Source: a virus. From it: a DNA stretch of 34,309 bases. The notes under the pieces were generated by a model. The model did not search any database and was not told the origin of the DNA. It saw nothing but the letters and a program-made list of their open reading frames with translations. Every line of letters begins with the position of its first letter. Position 1 is the stretch's first letter. Location of the stretch: positions 1 to 34,309 of IMG/VR virus record IMGVR_UViG_3300011113_000662, one strand, 5' to 3'. Both the position numbers and the translations under genes were made by a program. Positions 30,981-34,309 of this stretch are shown one piece after another.

Positions 30981-31033
30981 ATGTAGAACCGTCCGGGCGA
31001 AATGTCGCCCCGCAAGACCTATTCCCAAACAGC

Positions 31034-31070
31034 CAAAACCCCCAGCCGCCACACAGGCGACCGGGGGTTT
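31034..31070 (-). terminator. Terminator-like hairpin after the winged-helix gene
   Basis: On the minus strand CAAACCCCC-G-GTCGCC and GGCGGC-T-GGGGGTTTTG pair over about 15 positions with a short loop. The 3' arm ends in four T. It lies four bases past the winged-helix stop codon and may partly separate the upstream small genes from those downstream. Confidence 0.7.
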
Positions 31071-31073
31071 GGG

Positions 31074-31373
31074 CTACTTGCTTCGCTTTAGGTATTCCGC
31101 ACGGCGCAGCTCCGAAAGGTGATCGGCCAGCGCCCTGGCGCGGTCTCGATCCACGGTTACCGAATACCGGCCTCCGCGTCGACCGCTGCGCTGCCAAGAC
31201 GTTCGAATCACCTCGGTGCGTTCCAGCTCCGAGAGCGCCCTCGACGTCGAACGGCGAGAAATACCGGCTCTCTTGGCGAGCTTGTCGATGTTGACGTCGA
31301 CGAGGTCGCTGTCATGTTCGGCAAGCAAAGCCTCGAGCAGGTTCTGAACAGAAGGCTGATGCGCAATCATCAC
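31074..31373 (-). CDS. Winged-helix DNA-binding protein
   Basis: The 99-residue product has a helix-turn-helix (VNIDKLAKRAGISRRSTSRALSELE, in part; about 27-52) followed by a basic wing (RSGRRGGRYSVTVDR). The first half resembles MarR/GntR-type or replication-initiator winged helices. It would bind DNA near an early promoter or origin and is the best candidate regulator in the window, though no classic cI repressor is seen. It overlaps the upstream gene by ATGA, and a Gly-rich leader is missing. Confidence 0.75.
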   Translation of the reverse strand: MMIAHQPSVQNLLEALLAEHDSDLVDVNIDKLAKRAGISRRSTSRALSELERTEVIRTSWQRSGRRGGRYSVTVDRDRARALADHLSELRRAEYLKRSK

Positions 31374-31573
31374 AGGGCCTCCTGGATGCTCCGATCCACG
31401 TAGCTGATTAGTTCCCGGACCGTCGTAGCGGCGGCCACTTCAACCGCCGCCTGGGCGGCTTCGGGGCTCATCGCTTGCAAGTTCTTGAACCCGATCTCGT
31501 GCATCGCGAGGCGGCGCACTTGAAAGTTCAGATAGTTCAGTTCGACCTGAACGGCGTCACTCTTGCGGCTCAT
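31370..31573 (-). CDS. Small helical early protein
   Basis: The 67-residue product is almost all helical: VQVELNYLNFQVRRLAMHEI and PEAAQAAVEVAAATTVRELISYVDRSI (split from one run). It has no motif. Four-base overlaps with both neighbours (ATGA) place it in a tightly coupled set with the zinc protein and the winged-helix protein, so it may act with one of them. Confidence 0.7.
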   Translation of the reverse strand: MSRKSDAVQVELNYLNFQVRRLAMHEIGFKNLQAMSPEAAQAAVEVAAATTVRELISYVDRSIQEAL

Positions 31574-31779
31574 ACTCCCACCTCCGAATAGAACAGACGC
31601 AACGCACCGACACGGAACGGGGCCGACTCAACTGCAGTTGGCAGCCTGCCCTCGACACCGGCGGCTTCGCGCCTGCAAACTGTGCAGCGATCGAAGTGAA
31701 GCCACCACGAGCAGTCGGTCAGGTACTCCCATCCCCGACCGCAGCGCTCGCACGTTTGAATGATTTCGCGATGCTTCAT
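31570..31779 (-). CDS. Small zinc-finger protein
   Basis: The 69-residue product has CERCGRGW (about 10-17) and RCTVCRREA (about 31-39), a four-Cys ribbon with Trp/His residues between. This would bind one zinc. The C-terminal half is Val/Ala-rich without motif. It overlaps the ATPase gene by four bases (ATGA) and the next small gene by four, so it is translated together with the Sak4-like protein and may be its partner. Confidence 0.75.
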   Translation of the reverse strand: MKHREIIQTCERCGRGWEYLTDCSWWLHFDRCTVCRREAAGVEGRLPTAVESAPFRVGALRLFYSEVGV

Positions 31780-32708
31780 GACGCCACTTCCTCGGACGCA
31801 ACCGTGAACACGTCGACATCAACGACAGCAGTCGGCACTCTGGCGAGCAGAGCGTCGAGGTCGTCTTGGCTGACTTTGTCGCCAGAGACCTTCGCCTCCG
31901 ACCACAAGTGTGCAGCTTGCGCCTTTGCTTCCTTCTGGTCCCATCCTTTCTCGATGAACGTGTTGAACAGACGCACCTTCGCGGTCTTCACCGGGACGGT
32001 CGCAGTGTCACCTTCGCCGAGCCAGGCGATGAACGTGCTGATCAGGTTTGGCAGGTCCGAGCCGTTGACAAACCCGGTCGTCTCGAGTGCAGCGCAGCGG
32101 GTCTTAGAGATACCGACACTGTGGTCGCGGTCCAAGTCGAGCACGAGAGTGAACTCGTATTCGAGGCCGTCGCGCTGAATCGGAGCTTGACCGACTTTGC
32201 GAGGGATGGCTTTGCCGCCCGACGAGTCAACCGCGTACGCGGTCTTGGAACGCAACGTCACGATGACATGACCCGGGTAGGCGAGAATCTTTTCGACCAT
32301 GCGGTTCTGCACCGGGGTCATCTGACCCCAGCCGTTCGTGAACTTGTTGTTGCCCGCCTTGTCAACTTGTTCGAGCACGCCACCCTCGCCCGACCAAAAG
32401 TGCGAAAGCGAATCGATGACGAGCACCTTGAAGCCGGCCGCAGCGGCCGCGTCGATGGCGTCGCACAAGTTCCGTGGGTCGTACGGCGGAGTGAAGTCCA
32501 CCGTCTGAAAGCCAGGGAACCGGTCTGAATAGAGCGAGGCGCTGCCCCGCTCGGTGTCGATGACGGCGACGTCTTCGAGGGAACCGACAAGCGCTTTCGC
32601 AAACTGCAGAGCGTTAGTCGTCTTACCCGAACCAGCCGGGCCACTGATCGCGACGCGAGCACGCATCTGCTGCTTCGTCGCTTTCTGGAATGTGTATTGC
32701 TTGGACAT
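31776..32708 (-). CDS. Sak4/RecA-like ATPase, single-strand annealing type
   Basis: The 310-residue product has Walker A GPAGSGKT (23-30), an acidic strand VAVIDTERGSASLYSD (46-61), Walker B KVLVIDSLSHFW (94-105), and a sensor segment HVIVTLRSKTAY (147-158), typical of the AAA_24/Sak4 family of RecA-like recombinases found in phages. It probably pairs ssDNA in phage recombination, with RusA resolving the junctions. The ATG is set by AAGGAGGT six bases upstream, a strong site; the longer frame is rejected. It begins the tight group of leftward early genes. Confidence 0.88.
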   Translation of the reverse strand: MSKQYTFQKATKQQMRARVAISGPAGSGKTTNALQFAKALVGSLEDVAVIDTERGSASLYSDRFPGFQTVDFTPPYDPRNLCDAIDAAAAAGFKVLVIDSLSHFWSGEGGVLEQVDKAGNNKFTNGWGQMTPVQNRMVEKILAYPGHVIVTLRSKTAYAVDSSGGKAIPRKVGQAPIQRDGLEYEFTLVLDLDRDHSVGISKTRCAALETTGFVNGSDLPNLISTFIAWLGEGDTATVPVKTAKVRLFNTFIEKGWDQKEAKAQAAHLWSEAKVSGDKVSQDDLDALLARVPTAVVDVDVFTVASEEVAS

Positions 32709-32720
32709 GTGAATACCTCC

Positions 32721-32766
32721 TTGGTATCGGTTAGCCACCAGCGACTGTCCATCGCTGGCTTGGTAT
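32721..32766. promoter_or_regulatory. Palindrome with flanking repeats in the divergent early region
   Basis: CCAGCGA (32738-32744) and TCGCTGG (32752-32758) form a perfect palindrome with a seven-base loop, and TTGGTAT occurs on each side (32721-32727 and 32760-32766). It sits between the Sak4-like and holin-like genes, which diverge. An operator for both directions is plausible; no convincing promoter boxes are visible. Confidence 0.5.
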
Positions 32767-32828
32767 GACACAGTCCGGGCGCAAGGTGCAAAAGCAACCC
32801 CTAATTGTCAGCCGTCGCCCCCACAGGT

Positions 32829-33020
32829 ATGAGCACCAACGTCCGAGACATTCTCATCCGCGCCTCCAAAACCGCCCTCCAGGCGGGCCTCTCCGTCGTC
32901 GTCGCCGCCGGCACCGGCTACATCGACATTCAGGTGTGGAAGGTTGCCGGGATCGCCGCCGGAGCAGCGTTCTTCTCCGCCCTCCAAAACGCCCTAACCA
33001 ACGCCGTCCGCGGGGAGTAG
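32829..33020 (+). CDS. Small holin-like membrane protein
   Basis: The 63-residue product begins STNVRDILIRASKTALQAGL, then a hydrophobic segment, a short turn with Asp (GYIDIQVWK), and a second hydrophobic segment (VAGIAAGAAFFSALQNAL). This matches the r1t-type phage holin layout. With the coiled-coil holin at 20768 it would be the second holin, outside the lysis cassette. It is on the plus strand within leftward genes, so it has its own promoter. An ATG eight codons upstream is possible; the weak ribosome site does not decide. Confidence 0.58.
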   Translation: MSTNVRDILIRASKTALQAGLSVVVAAGTGYIDIQVWKVAGIAAGAAFFSALQNALTNAVRGE

Positions 33021-33185
33021 CCAGGACCTGGCCTTATTTCCGCCAGAGTCCCGGCAAGACCCGCCATGTGGGGTGAGTGTGAGGAAACGTCAAGTCGGCA
33101 CAATCCCTTATGGCGCCGCGCTTTCAGGCGAATAGCAAACTGGCAACCGAGGGGCCAAAGACGCACACAACCTAAGGAGACAAGA

Positions 33186-33596
33186 TTGGAGACCATCCCG
33201 CTACAACCACTACACACCTTGCAAGCCGAAGGTGGAGCCATCTACGCCTTCTGCTCCGACCTCTGCTTTGAGGAATACCACCGCGACGTCGAGATGGAAG
33301 CCAGCTACGTCTCCGTCAAACCACCCGCCTACGAATGCTTGGCCTGCTACTGGTGCGGCCGCAACCTCCACCGGGTAGACCACTGCTTCCGCCACGACCG
33401 GCGCTGCCCCGACATCGACTGGACGATGACCTACCAGGCCAACACAGTCATCTACGCCCTCGCCCAACTCATTGACGGCGAAATCCCCGACGAACTCATC
33501 GACGACTGCGAACACCTCGCCACTCGGATGGCACCCGGCACCGACGGTCGGATCATCGCCCGCGCCTGCTGGACCGGCTGGAAACTCTTCGAGTAA
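33186..33596 (+). CDS. Cysteine-rich zinc-finger-like protein with TTG start
   Basis: The 136-residue product has CSDLCFEEYHRD (about 22-33) and CLACYWCGRNLHRVDHC (about 56-72), together giving six Cys and several His, similar to TRASH/MYM-type metal-binding segments. The C-terminal half is helical. TTG is chosen since AAGGAG lies six bases upstream, while the ATG 40 codons earlier has none and adds an unlikely Arg-rich segment. The gene stands alone with a perfect hairpin after it. Function unknown. Confidence 0.7.
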   Translation: METIPLQPLHTLQAEGGAIYAFCSDLCFEEYHRDVEMEASYVSVKPPAYECLACYWCGRNLHRVDHCFRHDRRCPDIDWTMTYQANTVIYALAQLIDGEIPDELIDDCEHLATRMAPGTDGRIIARACWTGWKLFE

Positions 33597-33600
33597 CGAA

Positions 33601-33629
33601 ACGTTCCCGGCGCATTGCGCCGGGAACGT
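33601..33629. terminator. Perfect 13-bp hairpin between convergent genes
   Basis: ACGTTCCCGGCGC (33601-33613) pairs exactly with GCGCCGGGAACGT (33617-33629) around ATT. It is symmetric, so it can act in both directions between the plus-strand zinc gene and the leftward gene at 33647. No T-run follows on either side; its stability still suggests transcript ends. Confidence 0.7.
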
Positions 33630-33646
33630 CAAGGTTGAAACCTGGG

Positions 33647-34036
33647 TTAGGCCGAAACCATTTCCCAAGTTGATTTGTCGCGAAGCAGCCACACGTCTGA
33701 AAGGTTCAGACATACAGCGCACTCCGGTCCGTGCCCGAGATCATCGATCAAGTCGATGCACTCGTCAAACATGTCAAGGTCCGCATGGTTTCCCATGCAT
33801 GCGACTTTCAACGACGTATCGTCGAACACTTCGCGCGCCTCGTGAAGACGAGGTGCGTGGTCAGGTAGACCACCGTTTCGCTCATGCCAGGTGATGCAGT
33901 GCATCATCTGTTTTGCTGCCAACGCCACTCGGACAAGTGCCCCCAGCTGTGCTGGAAGACCTTTCATCCAAGAGCGTCGGTATTCGGCAGAGTGTTCACA
34001 TTCGTCGAGAATGTCATCAAACTCATTGTGTTTCAT
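33647..34036 (-). CDS. Early acidic protein, unknown function
   Basis: The 129-residue product has an acidic helical start (HNEFDDILDECEHSAEYRRS), a hydrophobic helix (AQLGALVRVALAAKQMMHCI), and a C-terminal part with several Cys (CMGN, CIDL, CAVC) that do not form an obvious zinc site. No family recognised. AAAGGAAACAG forms the ribosome site, yet this sequence lies in a hairpin (34042-34087). Codon usage is like the other early genes. Confidence 0.72.
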   Translation of the reverse strand: MKHNEFDDILDECEHSAEYRRSWMKGLPAQLGALVRVALAAKQMMHCITWHERNGGLPDHAPRLHEAREVFDDTSLKVACMGNHADLDMFDECIDLIDDLGHGPECAVCLNLSDVWLLRDKSTWEMVSA

Positions 34037-34041
34037 GGTTG

Positions 34042-34087
34042 CTGTTTCCTTTGTGATGTCGCTCTCCTAGAGCGACACTGGAAACAG
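34042..34087 (-). promoter_or_regulatory. Nested leader hairpin that buries a Shine-Dalgarno
   Basis: On the minus-strand RNA CTGTTTCC (34080-34087) pairs fully with GGAAACAG (34042-34049), and inside it TGTCGCTCT pairs with AGAGCGACA (34057-34077, three-base loop). GGAAACAG is part of the ribosome site of the gene starting at 34036, so the outer stem would hide it. The inner loop also shows AGG-AG, a decoy-like element. Confidence 0.68.
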
Positions 34088-34120
34088 TCAGCGCCAGATC
34101 CCCAAAAGCAAGGGGGTGGA

Positions 34121-34162
34121 AAAGAAAAGAGACCGGGGCGGCCATTGCCAACCACCCCGGTC
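34121..34162 (-). terminator. Intrinsic terminator for the leftward edge gene
   Basis: GACCGGGG and CCCCGGTC (34131-34138 and 34155-34162) pair as an eight-base stem with further G-C pairs, followed on the minus strand by TCTTTTCTTT. It lies 16 bases beyond the stop of the edge gene. Confidence 0.8.
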
Positions 34163-34177
34163 CCTAATCTCGCTTCG

Positions 34178-34309
34178 TCAGAACGGCTCGACTGCCTCCA
34201 CGTCCGAAGGCTCACGAGGTGTACGTCGAGGGTCGTCCGCTTCTCGGTACGCGCGCACGTGCTCAATCTGCGCACCTTTCGGCCACGAGATGAAGCCCTC
34301 GTCGCGCAA
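34178..34309 (-). CDS. C-terminal part of a small early protein, cut by the window edge
   Basis: Forty-three codons run from the edge to TGA, encoding RDEGFISWPKGAQIEHVRAY and a tail REPSDVEAVEPF. The acidic tail ending in Pro-Phe is reminiscent of single-strand DNA-binding proteins, whose last residues recruit partners, but no OB-fold is visible in this short piece. The frame is in phase with the partial gene at base 1, and joined they make 68 residues. A terminator follows. Confidence 0.6.
   Translation of the reverse strand: MRDEGFISWPKGAQIEHVRAYREADDPRRTPREPSDVEAVEPF

Noticed and set aside
32701-32828. Sigma-70 promoters in the early divergent region
   Set aside because: The best candidate boxes match the consensus at only about half the positions, so no promoter is claimed.
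33079-33135. Eighteen-codon frame before the zinc-protein gene
   Set aside because: It reads VRKRQVGTIPYGAALSGE and could be a leader peptide, but it has only a weak ribosome site and no support.

Overview
The window looks like the complete genome of a temperate podovirus of about 34.3 kb, probably infecting a high-GC, actinobacterium-like host. The virion genes run portal, scaffold, capsid, adaptor, nozzle, then large internal proteins. I see no tape measure, sheath or major tail tube gene, which points to a short-tailed particle. An integrase, an excisionase-like gene and an apparent attachment region indicate lysogeny. The host is inferred from base composition, GTG/TTG starts, a peptidase M15 endolysin and a holin of actinophage style; it is not proven. 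Partial minus-strand reading frames at the two ends join in phase without a stop, which suggests a circular or circularly permuted sequence cut at an arbitrary point.

Layout. (1) Positions 76-1380 are nearly gene-free: sixteen copies of GTGGTCC or its complement, a large imperfect palindrome, CG-alternating GC palindromes, one small cysteine-containing gene and a structured leader before the small terminase gene. (2) Positions 1381-24100 are one rightward late unit: small terminase, five small genes (lysozyme-like, phage-conserved basic protein, two small proteins, secreted protein), large terminase, portal, scaffold, capsid, adaptor, nozzle, distal tail protein, three internal virion proteins, M15 endolysin, XhlA-like holin, two small surface proteins, a GT-B-like transferase and a metallophosphoesterase, closed by a strong terminator. 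(3) Positions 24175-25983 are the integration module: integrase, excisionase-like protein, about 330 bp of repeats including a 15-bp symmetric candidate crossover site, and a complete tRNA-Gly(UCC). (4) Positions 25984-28519 are an accessory segment: a membrane zinc-ribbon protein, and an EcoRI-type adenine methyltransferase overlapping a DUF262-HNH nuclease. (5) Positions 28530 to the end, continuing over the junction, are mostly leftward early genes (RusA resolvase, HExxH protein, FmdB-like protein, winged-helix protein, small zinc proteins, Sak4/RecA-like ATPase). Two rightward insertions interrupt them: an unknown gene, and a holin-like plus zinc-protein cassette.

How it fits together. 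The recombination genes (Sak4-like ATPase, RusA) and the absence of a recognisable polymerase, helicase or primase suggest host-dependent replication. The candidate crossover site duplicates the anticodon stem-loop of tRNA-Gly(UCC) but lacks the rest of the tRNA 3' half, while an intact tRNA-Gly(UCC) lies 205 bp away. This suggests that integration breaks the host tRNA gene and the phage supplies a replacement. The neighbouring methyltransferase-nuclease pair is in a typical position for a lysogen-expressed defence module. Several leaders carry hairpins that touch, pair with or bury the ribosome-binding site, and a 17-bp motif recurs in six late intergenic gaps.
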